Shown piece by piece: positions 45,515 to 58,194 of a DNA stretch of 64,000 nucleotides. The translations under genes and the position numbers were made by a program. The stretch is taken from contig JAMJFZ010001258.1 of NCBI GenBank assembly GCA_026225945.1, positions 8,904,001 through 8,968,000 on the forward strand, in the 5' to 3' direction. Source of the DNA: Cricetomys ansorgei. Its lineage: Eukaryota > Chordata > Mammalia > Rodentia > Nesomyidae. Positions within the stretch are counted from its first letter, which is position 1. The number at the start of each line of letters is the position of its first letter. The notes under the pieces were generated by a model. The model made no database searches. It saw nothing but the letters and a program-made list of their open reading frames with translations, and was not told the origin of the DNA.

Positions 45515-47140
45515 TATTGACATGAATCAGAGAATTTTTCAAGCTCATCTAAAGCCACAGATACCTAGTTGATGTTCAATATATAATTCCACCTTCTGCA
45601 ATTTGGCTGTCATACATATTCATGCTCTTAAGTATCCTGTTGCATTACATGCCCAATCCTCCCTTGGACAGAGATTAATGGATATTTCCTCATCGGGCTG
45701 GTGAGTTTTATTGTCCTTGGGAAAAGCTCTCATATGAGATCAATAGCATCTTAGATTCAGAAGACATTGAGAACTTTAATATCCCCAAGGTGCTAAATTC
45801 TAGTTCTAGATGTAAAGGACAAAATATTCTAAATGACATTGCACAGGTTCACAAGACTAAAACAGCCATGTGTGAAATACAGATTCTCAACCTTGGAAGT
45901 CCACGGAAGTTTTTCACTTTTATACTCCTTCTCCTGGGAACAGGATGCCTTACAGTGCATGTGCTGATTTAGTGGTCAGAAACAATGATTTAGTTGTTTT
46001 AATGAAGAAAGTAATGGTGAGAGATGAAATGGCAATGCAGACTTTATTTGTATTTCTCTGGTGCCTAGTGTGAGAAAACTATACACACAAATATGCACCT
46101 ACACATACCTAAATGAAAGCACTCCTTCTGTGTCTGTACCCCACAAGCTGCGTGTATGCACACTCTCTTATCCTTTATGTTTAGAGTTAACTCTTCCCTG
46201 TGACCTACTATCTTTCACATCTTTTCATTTATCCTTGAACATCCCTCATCATCACCTTTCTGAAATTACACTTTTCATCATTAATAAGACTTCCACTTTG
46301 CTGAATAAATTATCACTTATTATCCCACCTAACTTTATCTTTGAATAGTTTGACTCCACATCGTGTCTTTCCTGGAATGGTTATTTGTAGAACCGAATTT
46401 CATCTTTCTGTGTATTCTGATTGGCATGGTTATTTGGGAAGGTTACTTTAATTTTGAGCACTCTTTGACTCAGCATTTCCTCCAAAAAACACTTCCCTCT
46501 TGGCTTACTTGTCAGCACGGACCTGATTCCTGCCTCTTTCATCCTTGACTTCTCTTTCAGTGTCTTTGATAGTTGCTCTTTAGGTACTCCTACGTATATT
46601 AATTTTCTGCCACTTATTAATTGGAATTTTTCTGTTTTCTATGTCCTGTCACTCTGAATAATCTCATATAATTTTTGTGAGAATCTGTGATGAAACTGAA
46701 ATTTTTCTATATTTATCTCTTTTCTATAACTCAGTTCTAGTTAATATTCTATTTCACAAATCCAAATAAATATGTATTATGCATGTATATTCCAAAAATC
46801 CAGTGTTAATTTCTGCTACACATCCTATCCTTGTAAACTCTCCACAAAACCCACTTCATTTAACCATACCTTTTTTTTGTTTCAAGTTCTCTTGTCATAA
46901 AACTTATCAATCTTCAGCCATATTTTTTTCATGAAAAATAATATGAAAATCTTTCTTTTGATGTTTTGAAAAGTCAGCAAAATACATTCTTTAGTTTCTG
47001 TGAACATTTAAGTAAAATTTGAGTTTATTATTTCTGTATTAAATTAAAATTGGCTGAAGATCTCAGAGTGTGGATGTTCAGTCAGCGAACATCATGATGG
47101 CTGTTCTTGTGTTGGAACTAAAATACAGTCATATGATTTG
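45515..47140. other. Unique AT-rich stretch
   Basis: No repeat recognised. Frames of 60, 95 and 61 codons (45790-46548) show no domain. Confidence 0.5.
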
Positions 47141-47142
47141 GA

Positions 47143-47288
47143 AACCAGGCAAGAGTTGCCCTGTGCCTACATTCTCAACACTTGGAAATTTGAAACAGGA
47201 AGACTGAGAGTTAGAGACCAGAAGGTTGCATAGTGAGCTTCAGACCATACTGGAGCATGTAGCAAGTCACATGTAGCAAGTACATTTT
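47143..47288 (+). repeat. Degenerate B1-like SINE
   Basis: 'ccaggcaagagttgccctgt', 'ctacattctcaacacttgga', 'gaagactgagagttagagac', 'cagaaggttgcatagtgagc' and 'ttcagaccatactggag' keep B1 order at high divergence. Confidence 0.62.
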
Positions 47289-47920
47289 CATGTGTGAAAA
47301 TGCATATGTATCATTATTTACCCATGACATTTGTCAAATAGCAAAATCCATAGGTTTAAACATACTCTAGAACTATTCCCTTTCCACTGACCAGCAAAGA
47401 CCATTACAATAGTTCCCAGTCTTCTAAGTGTTCCAGTTTCTTAAGCCCCCAAGAACTCATGTCTGTAACATCTGACATTCATTTTGACTGTACAGTATCC
47501 AAGCTTCTACATCAATGAATTGTTTTGACATTCACATTTTTTCCTTCCTGGTATAAGAAAAATGACTTGCTTTGAGTGCTAACAAATAAATCATGAATGT
47601 TAATTGCCAATATATATTTTCTGAGCTTTCTCTAACACATTTTAAACAAGGAAAATCAGACACTTGATTCTCTGGATTATAAATTTCCCTTGTCCATGCT
47701 TGGCAACAAGAGAGGCATTCTTTTGTAACTAAGTAAAATCTTCTGTATCAAATCACAACTTGCACATTTCCATTTAGCACCATAGTCTTTCTTTAGGAAT
47801 TATAGCAATTCATCCATCTTTCACTTGTGGGAATAAATGGTCAGCAACTAATTTTGGCCTAATTTTAATTTATTGTTTTCTTTTGACTCTTTCTTGAAAA
47901 TTAAGACTAAGAAGGAAAAC

Positions 47921-48068
47921 TAGCCAGGTGCTGGTGGTGGTGCCTTTAATCTTAGCATTCAGGAGGCAGAGGCAGGTGGATCTCTGTGAGTTCAAGGCCA
48001 GCCTAGCCTACAGAGTGAGTTCCAGACAGCTGGAGTTAAAACAGAGAAACCTTGTCTCACAAAAACAA
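47921..48068 (+). mobile_element. B1 SINE, plus strand, with target duplication
   Basis: 'tagccaggtgctggtggtgg', 'aggaggcagaggcaggtgga', 'tctctgtgagttcaaggcca' and 'acagagaaaccttgtctcac' with an A-rich tail. A perfect 9-bp duplication, 'aaggaaaac', lies at 47912-47920 and 48069-48077. Confidence 0.95.
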
Positions 48069-48077
48069 AAGGAAAAC

Positions 48078-49560
48078 AAGGAAACTGAAAAACATTTGTC
48101 TTGAACAAAATTCTTAGTGTCTGGGAAGAGAGCCAGGGAGGATGAGGAGGGAATACTTCACTTCAGGTTTTCAGGTACTTGACATAAGTAGGAAAAGTGT
48201 GAGTGAGTAATCCTGCAATAGGAAATAGTTTGGCAAGCCTCATACTCCTCCTTTAAACAGAACCTTTGGAAGAAGTAGTAATTGCAAACTTCTTCACAGT
48301 AGTATAAAAATATTTTGTCTAATATCTTTGAAGGCTCTGTGAAGAAGGTTTAGACAAAAGAGTTGAAGACATGGATTAAATACAATTTTCCTGATTTTGA
48401 GTTCAGCTCTGTCAGAGTTTTCATGCTCTACTAAATAGAATAAATGTCTTCCAGCATCCAGACCCAACTTCCACCAAAGCCATTTCAAAGAACATCTTCA
48501 GTGACCTACTGATTTTTGGATCTAGGAACCTCAGATCTCATCTGAAGGAATTTGTTTTTCCAAGCATATGGAGTTATCCATTCAAGATACATGTTCTCAA
48601 CATAATTTTTTCAAGGATATAATATTAAACAATGGTTTTATATGACTGCCTTCAAAACACACCGAGCATATTGACTACATTTGTTTCTCACACTGGACAT
48701 TCAATCCTACATTACTTCATTACGTTGAAGGATATCAGGTGGATCTCTTTTATCAGCAACTATCTGCAAGAGAAATAAAGACATACTTTAAGTAGAAATA
48801 TTTATGACATTGTCATTTCTTAAAGATATTCACTGACAGTGAAATAAGTTATAGAAATGCATGTAGCATATCATCAATTCAACATATGGTCACCAATATA
48901 AACAGTCACTGGTAACCTCTTTCTGTGAAGTTTGGTGCTATGTTTTGGACACAATGAAGTGTGAAAATGTCCATTTCCTCAAGGAGTTTTAACTCAAATA
49001 AGATGCTATTGGTATTTTATGGTTTCACAGTTACCTATCATGCCTTTCAACATCTATCAGGTCTCACATTATCTTCCTTTACATAAAACATATTCCTCAG
49101 GTGTTTCTAGATGTTTGTCAATAACATTCATTAATTGTGACTTCAGTGGTCCTCTAAATAGTCTCCTCACTGAACTATAGCACCAATTTAAGCAGGATTT
49201 CATTTCCCTGAAATGATTTATACTCAGAATGGTAGAAAATAGTTACAAAAATGAAAGGCATGCATATGGTGGATAAAACCTAGCATGCTTCCATATAGAA
49301 TGGACGGATCACTTATGGTTCTGCTAATATCTCTCTTTCTGGCTTTGTGGTTCTCTCTTGCAGTACTATGACAATGGAGCCAGACACTTATTGCTTTGTG
49401 TAGATGTGTAGTGCTGAGAGAAAGCAAGAATTAATAATGGAAGAAAAAGTAACAAATTTTATCTCAGTCACAGCTTTTAAGGAATCTTCATGGGAGACTT
49501 AATTTTCTATTGCTTTCTGAATTTTGATTTTTCACATGATTTCATTATGAATGCAAGCAA
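48078..49560. other. Unique stretch
   Basis: No repeat recognised. Frames of 64 and 67 codons on the minus strand are unsupported. Confidence 0.5.
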
Positions 49561-49923
49561 TGACGGTTCATTGTTCTATTGCTGTGAGAAGACTCTATGA
49601 CCAAAGCAACTCTTAAAAGAAAATAAAAACATTAAATCTTGGGCTTGTTTACTGTTTAAGAGGTTCAGTCCATTATCATCATGGCAGGAGCTGCATGCAG
49701 GAAGGCACTGGAGCAGGGCTGAGAGATATGCTCTGATCCAGAGGCAGAGAGAAAGAGACACTCAGCCTGGTATAAGACTTTGAAACCGCGAAGCCTACCT
49801 TCAATGAGAAACTTTTGCCAACATGGCCAAACCTCCTGATCTTTTTCAAATAGTGCCACTCCCTGATGACTAAGTATTCAAATAAGTGAGCTAATGATGT
49901 CCATTCTTACTCAAACCACCACA
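49561..49923 (-). mobile_element. MaLR LTR (same family as 6891-7266), minus strand
   Basis: 'ttctattgctgtgagaagac', 'caaagcaactcttaaaagaa', 'ggttcagtccattatcatca', 'tggcaggagctgcatgcagg', 'tagtgccactccctgatgac' and the 'tactcaaaccaccaca' end are the reverse complement of the plus copy's blocks. About 363 bp, near full length. Two short minus frames here (60-64 codons) are LTR sequence. Confidence 0.82.
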
Positions 49924-51418
49924 ATAGATAATTTCAATTTGATTTCTTACTGAATCTTAGCTCTGAAAGTGTTGATATTTAAAAGCAACGGTGAAGTTCT
50001 CCAGAGATGAGATTCTTTCCAGTTTCTTCAGGCTGCACTTTGTCATAATCTTTGTAGAACAATGCCTACATTGCCATCTAGTTTGAAATAGGAACAGATT
50101 TGTGTGCCTCTGACTACCCTTTTTATATTGCCTGTTACCTGAGTGGGTTCTGTTTCTTGCCAAACCACTCAACAAACTCCTTTTTATTATTCTTTAATGG
50201 AAGATGAATAGGAAAGCAGAATGGCCATTGCTGTAAAGAAGCTAAATCTGAGACTGTTTAGGAAGATAGTGTTGAGGTCTTTATGCCTTCATAGATACCA
50301 AGTTTAGAAGAGTTTCACCTAAACCAAACTTTACTGCAGTGAGTTTTTCTAAACTGATGTAGACTACTGGTAGATAAGTTCTTCTCTATCATTCAGTTAA
50401 AAAAAAAAAAAAGAAACCAATAAACAACAGCAACAACAACTACAAAAACAAAACAGTGTTCCAAATAAGTGACGATTGCATCTGCTTTGTAAAAGCTGTT
50501 ATAACCGCATCGAATCTGGCCATTTAAAAGTGAAACCTGTAGATACATTTCTGAATCTATTTCCATTAAAATGTAATTGTTATTAACATTAAAAGCTAAA
50601 TATTTCTAGTCACTACACATCATATAGAGTAATAAAGTTAGATCACTTTGTAGTACTGACCACGGAGTGTTGCTGGAGGGTGGAGATTATTCTTTATCAA
50701 GGGTACGGCAACTAGGAGTTTTACCATATGTAAAAGTGATTGCACCCACCAACTCAGGATGGATAGCTCTGACTAGACTTAGTGGATTATGTTTTTTTTA
50801 AACATGAATTTAGTGGGTAAAACATGTAAGAGGGATATGTGTTAGTTGGGATAAAAATGGGGACAGTATGATCATAATTAATTGTATACATGCATAAAAT
50901 TCTCAAAAATAAAATAAATTAATAAGTATTGTTTCCAGAATAGAGATATATTGCATTCATAATTATCAGTATAACTTCTTTCTTTCTTTAGAATGAAATC
51001 CTTCCAGGTACTATTTGCTTACTTTCATAATAAAGTATTCTAACAATACATTTAGAAAATATTCAAAGAACTCAAATAGAAGAGGCCCATATCTTCTTTT
51101 CAACATATAATTACTTTAGTAATATCAAAAGCAAAATACAGGAGAATGCCATTCTGAAATGCAATGTTTCCCATGAATGTGTTCTCAAAGGTCAACAGCA
51201 GATTTCAGAAAGATCCTGGGCAGTGCTTTCAGAGGATAGTCCAGCCAGTATTTTATCTTATTCACTATCTTTTGCTCTTTCTCCTCCATTTCTTACTCCT
51301 CTTCTCTTAATATATTCCTCTTGACAGAAACCCATGTTTCTGATCTTTATATGCAATGCTAGAGGAATTTTTTTCAAATCAGCAACAGATTCTAATTCTA
51401 TCCCTCTTCTCCTCTCTT

Positions 51419-51466
51419 CTCTCTCTCTCTCACACACACACAGACACAAACACACATACACACACA
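51419..51466. repeat. (CT)n(CA)n microsatellite
   Basis: CT run followed by CACACA with interruptions. Confidence 0.88.
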
Positions 51467-52266
51467 TGCACATCTATACACATGATATCCAAAAAGATAA
51501 AGCTATAGGACTCTTGCATAGCACTAGATCATTTTGACCTGGGTCATTATACCAAATCCAAAGGACATAGAGACTTGGAAGCAAAGACAAAAATCATGTA
51601 GGTCCTTAAAGCATGTTTCTTAAGGTTGATTTTCATCTCTGAGTTGGTGGCAAACAGAAGAATGCTAGTATCCAATAGTAGGCAACACAGCCAAACCCTC
51701 CTATGTTTGGACAAAGCAGTCAGTGTTCTCATTCTCCAGAAGACTGCAACCAATTGGATCCAGCACTTTCTACTGGACAAGAAAATATAAGAATGAAGCA
51801 GTAAATTCTAATGATAGCTTTTATTGCAAGTGTAGTTTCCTTATTTCTGACATTATCTTGTTTTTACACTGTAGAATATGGTGACTAATGGCTTTTTAAA
51901 TGAAATTTTCTATTTAAGAAAAGTGCTCCAACTTATATTAAAAAATCATCAAAGCCAGATTCCTGCCTTGGTAATTAAACATGAATATAAAGCATGCATG
52001 ATGGTAGCAGTGACTAAATTATCTGTGCCTATGAGTGAGTGTATACCTGTTTATACCCAGGTCTCAGCTTCAAGTTCATTACAGAGATCTTATCTTAAAA
52101 TATCATCTTTCATCCAGGGAATCATTTAGAATGGCAAAATTGACTCTTGAATCTCCAGAGCTGTGTAAGATGAACCCTGATATAAACTATTATCACCCAA
52201 ATAAGTTAATAAACAATGCTTATGATTTTTCTGTTTGCCACTGCCTCCTCTACTAGAACCCCTTCT

Positions 52267-52306
52267 GTGTGTGTGTGTGTATGTGTGTATGTTTTTGTGT
52301 GTGTAA
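52267..52306. repeat. Interrupted (TG)n microsatellite
   Basis: TG runs broken by TATG and TTTT. Confidence 0.85.
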
Positions 52307-53727
52307 ATAATATAACTGTAGGAAACAGTAACAAATTCTGAATATGACTTAATTTACTGACATGATAAAGTGTACAATTAGTACTGCCTAATTTTATTTG
52401 CTAACAATTTTTAACTTATGCAACCACTGTTTAGAGTACCTGCGTCAAGTTCCACAACTCTGTTGTAAATGTTTTATTAAAGAAAAAGAGTATCTGTCAT
52501 GATCTGAAAATATTCTAGTGTCCAGATCATCAAATGAGTGTAAAGGCAGCTTCTTCAGCTATCCAAGGCCATTTGTGAAATCATCGTTAATGTGATGAAG
52601 GAGTCAATATAAATTATTTAGGAATGATACACAGCAGTGCTCACAAAGCACTTGAAGTGGTAGACAAGACGAAAGCAGTAGAAACACGGAAATACAATAA
52701 TTCAATTTCTTTCTTTCTTACAGCTCATTGCATTTTCCTGTATGTTTTGAAATGTCTACTCTCCTGTTCCTTGGCTGTGGCCAATAATACATTTTAGAGA
52801 CTGGGAATATTTTTTCATCTCTCTCTCTCTCTCTTTTCTTTTTTTCTGTGTCTTTTACTAAATTCTAATTGTACCAAATCTGTAGTGGTTTTCAATATAA
52901 CAAATGCTGAAAAACACGGAACTAAGAGCTGTTGTTGGATCCAAAGCTGCCTTTCTACCACTGTAGTCATGAAACGTTATTGAGCATTCTGAAAATCAAA
53001 CAAAAGCACAGTATCTCCATGCTTTTTACTATGTGTGAGTTGTACATTGTAACAAAGAGAATTGTGAGTTTACTTATAACATGTGACATACATAAGAAAA
53101 GTACTAAGCACGCATGTTTAAGTTACATATTTGCATGAGTACAAATAGATATGTAATCACAGGTTCTGTGAGATTGTTATATGCTCTCCTCTCTGCTAAT
53201 GATAATGCTGAGTTTATCTCCTGATTCAAAAGATGTCAAAGAGTGAGATTATTCTGTATTGTGCTTCTTTCTAATTGTCTGAATTGTCCCTGAAGGAAGC
53301 CATTAGCACAGCGAAATTGGAGAACATGAAATGCGCCATTAGCTGCTAATAATGCATGTAGATGCAGTTTTAAGACTCACTGAGAGGATGAGTACCTTTT
53401 GTAATTGGTCCCACCTTTTATCCACAGAGCTTTATAGCTTTACAACACTGAAACTTATTAACTGAAGAGGAGATTGTCTTAAATAGAAAGAAAGGAAAAC
53501 ACACTCATCTCAGTCCATTATAACCCCACAGAAGCTACAGAGATGGATGCTAACAACAGCAAACAATTTCAGATTGTCATGCGTTATAAGTCTGTCTGTC
53601 CTTGCTATCATCACATCTGGCTCCTTGCTGGTTTGGTTTATTCACTAGGTTGTAATAATGGACAACTGTGAAAAAGAGGTAGTGTTAAATATAGAGATAC
53701 ATGAAGTGACTGGTTGTAATATTTAAG

Positions 53728-53930
53728 GATTTATTCACTTTTTAAATTCATGTGAGTGTATCACATGCATGCCAGTATCCTTGGAAGCTTGAAGGGGGCA
53801 TCAGATCCCTAAGAACTGGAGTTACAGGCAGGTTGAAACTGCTTGATGTGAGAGCTAGAAACTGAATCTGGGTTCTCTGGAAGAGAAAAAAATGTTCATA
53901 ACCATTGAAATCTCTCATCACCACCCTTAT
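53728..53930 (-). repeat. B3-type SINE, minus strand, degenerate
   Basis: 'catgtgagtgtatcacatgc', 'gggggcatcagatccctaag', 'aactggagttacaggcaggt', 'gaaactgaatctgggttctc' and 'tggaagag' are reverse-complement B3 in order. The tRNA-like head is decayed. Confidence 0.78.
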
Positions 53931-54408
53931 GTTAATCTATTAAAGGATGAATATGAGGCTTTTGACATAACGTGTATGTTTGAGAATGACTAAGCATTAC
54001 TGTATTTTCATGATTGATAACCAATGTAGGCTCTGTAATTATCATTGAATGCCAACCATAAGCAGTTTTGTGATTTTCCTTTGAGAATCTCATACAGATT
54101 GTATGTAAAAAGAATTCCATAAATTTGTTCTTCTTTTTAAATTCTGCTGGCTACTCAATATTCTTTGTCTCTACATCATTTTCTAGAAACTACTTTTTAA
54201 AAACATCTAGACAGATGTTGCTTGGGTTCAATGATTACTTTATCAGGTTTTTAGATCAAATTCAGGTGAATTTATATCCTCACATTATCAAATTTATAAG
54301 CCATGTGTAATTTCTGTCTCCTCATTCATCTAAGGTCTATTTGATTTAAAAAAATTATTTTTGGTATTTTTGCAAATATTTGGTTAAGCGTTCACCTAGC
54401 TAGTCACT
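53931..54408. other. Unique AT-rich stretch
   Basis: No feature recognised. Frames of 61-62 codons are unsupported. Confidence 0.5.
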
Positions 54409-54410
54409 TT

Positions 54411-54605
54411 TTAATTTTTATTTTTAATATGTATGAAGATTTTGCCTGCCTATATGTCTGGACACCATGTACATAAATTGCCCTATGAGGCCAGAAGTGG
54501 GTGTTGGATTCCCAGGAACTGAGACACTATGTCCATTGGGGAACCAAAATTGGGTCCTTTGGAGAGCAGCCAATTTTTTAAACCACCAAGTTATCTCCCC
54601 AGTCC
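54411..54605 (-). repeat. B3-type SINE, minus strand
   Basis: 'gatttttgcctgcc'-like tail, 'tgtctggacaccatgtacat', 'gaggccagaagtgggtgttg', 'gattcccaggaactgagaca', 'gggtcctttggagagcagcc' and 'aagttatctccccagtcc' follow reverse-complement B3 order to the tRNA-like end. Confidence 0.85.
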
Positions 54606-54670
54606 AAGTCCATGTTATTATTTGCTACTTTAAGTAATACTTCTTAATATTTAGTTTCTATAATTGACTG

Positions 54671-54722
<52 letters not shown>
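54671..54722. repeat. (CT)12(CA)14 compound microsatellite
   Basis: Two uninterrupted dinucleotide runs back to back. Confidence 0.96.
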
Positions 54723-54724
<2 letters not shown>

Positions 54725-54726
<2 letters not shown>

Positions 54727-55562
54727 TCTGATAATCTTTTTGTAAGTAATTTAAGTTTGTTCATATTATTATGGTATAAGAACTATGCTATTTATTCCTT
54801 TCAAAATTTTTAGCATCTTTTTTTTCCTTGCATGGTTGAGCTGATAGTCCCATGTAGATGGCATTGAAAGGAGAAAGGGACATCTTTTCTTTGTTCTCTT
54901 CTTGAACTTAGGAAGAGAGCATGTCTTTAATAGCTAGTCATGACATTATGATACTACACAGAAATCTTTTACCAAGTATAGGAGAAATCAAGTTTCTCCA
55001 GGTTTACAGTAGTATTTAGCATGATTGTGAATGAACATTTTTTCAATGTATTAGAACATTTTGGATCAAATTGTTTTTCTTTTTTATTATGTTTGTAGAG
55101 TGTTAGAGTTTAATGTTATCCCAAAGTTGTATTTTCTGAAGAAATACCACTTTACTAGAAATTGTTTTTTTTTCTATATATTGCAGAATTAAATTATCCA
55201 CTGATAGTTTAATTCTTAGTGAGGGATTTCAGAATGTGATCTCCTACACTATGTTTTTCTGGCTTAGTGTTTAAAGAGGCTATCTTAGGAAATATATTAG
55301 CAATTTGTTCTCTTATTCTATTTTCTGGAAGAGTTTGTATTGAATAGTTATGAGCAAGAGAAGGCACATAGAAGTAGAATTTTCTTTGTTGGAAAATTAT
55401 TAATGATAAATTGAAATACAATTTACAGAATATCTCAGTCTTTCCCTCACAGATATAAACATGGAATTAGATTGTTTTTCAAACTTGCTCTATAGGAAGT
55501 TAGAATTTGAGCCATATAGTAAAATTTACAGTTTTTGTAATTTCTTACGTTTTGCAGGTATA

Positions 55563-55617
<55 letters not shown>

Positions 55618-55985
55618 AATATTCCCTCATTATCTTATAAGTTGATATCAAGTCTGTAATCATGTTCTCTTGTTCACCTCTCATAGTAACAATTTGGCAT
55701 GCAATCATTTTTCAACAATATGCATAAGCTAAACCTATATTTTCTTATATTTCCTGCATTTTTTATTTTTTCTATATAATAGCACATTTACTTCTGAAAT
55801 TATTTAATTTTCTCTAATTTTTTTGGTTCCTTAACTATATTATAGAAAACTCATACACTTATCTCCCTCTACAAGTAAACACTAGAAGTAACTCCAAGTT
55901 ATAGGCAATGACAATGATATCCTATGATATTTTTCTTTTTATCATTTATATGTTTATTACCTGCATGCCTATTAATACCTGCTCA
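54725..55985. other. Unique AT-rich stretch with (TA)n
   Basis: No transposon recognised. Includes the TA tract at 55559-55613. Frames of 60-70 codons have no domain. Confidence 0.5.
55559..55613. repeat. (TA)n microsatellite
   Basis: About 55 bp of TA with one TGTGTG interruption near its left end. Confidence 0.95.
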
Positions 55986-55987
55986 TG

Positions 55988-56195
55988 TGAATGTAGTCCC
56001 ATATGAGTCTGGATCATTCATATGTGTGCATGTGAAGGCCCAAGATTAGCACAGTGGAATCTTCTACAGTCATGCTTACACCATATTCTTTGAGGTAGGG
56101 TCTCAGTCAACCATAGAGTTTACCAATATGGATAATCTTATTAGTCAGCTTGTTATGTGGATATCATGTCTTCACATCCCATGGCTGGAAATACA
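55988..56195 (-). repeat. Degenerate B4-type SINE, minus strand
   Basis: 'tgtgtgcatgtgaaggccca', 'agtggaatcttctacagtca', 'tttgaggtagggtctcagtc', 'catagagtttaccaatatgg' and 'cccatggctggaaatacag' follow reverse-complement B4 order with strong decay. Confidence 0.62.
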
Positions 56196-56431
56196 GAAGA
56201 GATGTCATACACAGTTGACACATAAATTATATAATTTTTAATATCACAGTTTTTGCCCCAAAACATTAGACATTTTCTGTTATAGATTAAAACATAATAA
56301 CCAACCAGAAATATACCTTTTGTTACCAGGGCATTAAAAAATTATCAGAAAAGTTTTAATATATTAGTAGTGGAAAATGTATTTTATTAAGAGCCTTAAT
56401 TAAATTAATGATATTATACAAAATTAAAATA

Positions 56432-56535
56432 AAGTAGTTCAAGGCCTTTATGATCTACACAGTGAATTTCAGGATAGCCAGAGCTACAACAGAGAAATCC
56501 TTTCTCAAAAAATCCAAAAAAAAAAAAAAAAGATA
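56432..56535 (+). mobile_element. B1 SINE, 3' part, plus strand
   Basis: 'ttcaaggcctttatgatcta', 'cacagtgaatttcaggatag', 'ccagagctacaacagagaaa' and 'tcctttctcaaaaa' with an A16 tail. The 5' third is missing. Confidence 0.85.
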
Positions 56536-57354
56536 AATCTAAACAAAAGTGAACATCAAATTCAGGAAACACACAGGACCATAACCACTAAATGAGAAAG
56601 TATATTGTGTATATTGTGTATCATGCTTATTTCTCCCTTTAAGGTTATTGGTGACAGAATTTATCCTTTTTCTTTTCTAACCAAAATCTATTTTCAGAAT
56701 AATGATCACAATTTAAGTTAAAACTTTTTAATCAGCTTATCACATAGGTGATATTATCAACAAGTCAGATGCCAACATTGGAGAGTGATCTTACAGCACA
56801 GGAGACAAAAATGAGAAAAAGATATTGTTCAAGGAACTTGGTTACTGAGAATAAAAAGGGAGTTAAGGGACTTACCTCTTCTATGTTAAACCAAACCTTG
56901 CTGACATCTGAACAGGGCCTTGGTGCTGTTCTAGGCTGTCATGCATTTGTCATCTCAGCTGAAGTCCTATCAAACAGTTCTCATGCTTCTGCTACTTCTT
57001 GGCACTCTAATCAGGTTGAATCTGGACAGTTGGTCTACCAGAGATTAACCATCATATGAAATGCAGGGAATATCCATTTTACATATTCTTTCCCTTTGGG
57101 AAAGTTGGCAGCATTGATGTTTATCTATGTGTGCTATATTAAAGATGTCCATAAAATAATCTTATTTTCCAGTGTATCACAGCCAAATACCGAATATTTT
57201 CATTTTAAAGTTTAGTCTTCAAGTTAGTTGTTTATGATACAATTTATTTCAAAAATTGCAAATTTTGGAGAGGGTTGTTTTTTAAGTGAAATCTCTTGAA
57301 TGAAAACACACTGATGTTTGTGTTGCATTGATCCAAGTGAATGTATCAGGATCT
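56536..57354. other. Unique stretch
   Basis: The 103-codon plus frame at 56748-57059 lies in unique sequence. It shows no domain, signal peptide or membrane segment that I recognise, and no promoter or splice context. I list it as chance unless conservation shows otherwise. Confidence 0.48.
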
Positions 57355-57356
57355 TA

Positions 57357-57690
57357 GCACTGGGGAGGTGACTCAGTGGACAAAGTACTTGCTCAATAAG
57401 CGTGAGGATTGGAGTCTGAATTCCTGACACTCATGTAAAACCAGGGAAAGCGTGACAGCAACCTGTACTCTTATGTTCTGGAGGCTGAGACAGGGCTCTC
57501 CATATCAGGTTTGCTAGGTAGACTGAGCCTATTTGAGCTCTGGGATCAAAAAGAGTCCCTGCTTAATAACTAAAATGGAGAACAATAAAAGAAAATGCCT
57601 AAAGTCAGATTCAGGCCTCCACAGAAATGTGGACACATATGCGCCAATGTACATGTGAACGTGCACATGCACACATACGCTTACTCAAAA
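57357..57690 (+). mobile_element. B4 SINE, near full length, plus strand
   Basis: tRNA-like head 'actggggaggtgactcagtg' and 'gacaaagtacttgctcaata', then 'tgtaaaaccagggaaagcgt', a B1-like middle ('ctggaggctgagacagggct'), 'taaaatggagaacaataaaa', 'ggcctccacagaaatgtgga' and a CA-rich tail. The composite order is that of B4. The 68-codon minus frame at 57224-57430 overlaps it. Confidence 0.85.
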
Positions 57691-57774
57691 AACATATTCC
57701 TATAATTTATGTGCATTTTCTGCCTTCGACTCATAGATAATTAAACTTGCTAAGATTTATTTTAAACTTTAATT

Positions 57775-58192
57775 TTTCTTTCTTCTTTTACATTTAATAT
57801 ATAATTTTTTGGGACTGTCTTACCAAAGTGAGTACATTATCATACATTATCATTTCTACCTTATACTTTCTTCATCCTACTCCTCTGGTTTCTCCCCACA
57901 CTCTTCTCAACTTCATGGCCTCTTCTTTCTTAATTATTATTGTTACATAATGAGCTGCTGAATCCATTTAGTTTTGATCTTACTATATATGTTTAGGGGT
58001 TGGATAACTTATCAAAGGACTTACCCTTGGAGAAGACTATCTTTTCCTCTCTTAACAGGCAATAATTTCCCATAGTTCTTAATCTAGGGAGGGCCTGCTT
58101 AGATTTCGTCCTTCCACGTTGGGATATCATCTGAAGTCATTATGCAGGTCTCGGTTAGGCTACCACATTGTTAAGATTTCAACCAGACCACC
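57775..58192 (-). mobile_element. L1 (Lx-type) 3' end, minus strand, degenerate
   Basis: A pyrimidine-rich stretch (57870-57910), 'caacttcatggcctcttctt', 'attattattgttacataatg', 'cccttggagaagactatctt', 'agttcttaatctagggaggg' and 'cgttgggatatcatctgaag' keep the L1 3' UTR order with moderate divergence. Confidence 0.68.
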
Positions 58193-58194
58193 CC

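Larger units (their letters stand above)
49925..53725. other. Long unique stretch with scattered microsatellites
   Basis: No transposon recognised over 3.8 kb apart from an A-rich run (50399-50450), (CT)n(CA)n at 51419-51466, (TG)n at 52267-52306 and a CT run at 52819-52835. Frames of 67-83 codons have no domain. The part at 53280-53470 is discussed as a candidate conserved segment. Confidence 0.5.

Noticed and set aside
56748..57059. 103-codon plus frame considered as a small gene
   Set aside because: Unique sequence but no domain, promoter, splice or poly(A) context; kept only as a note.
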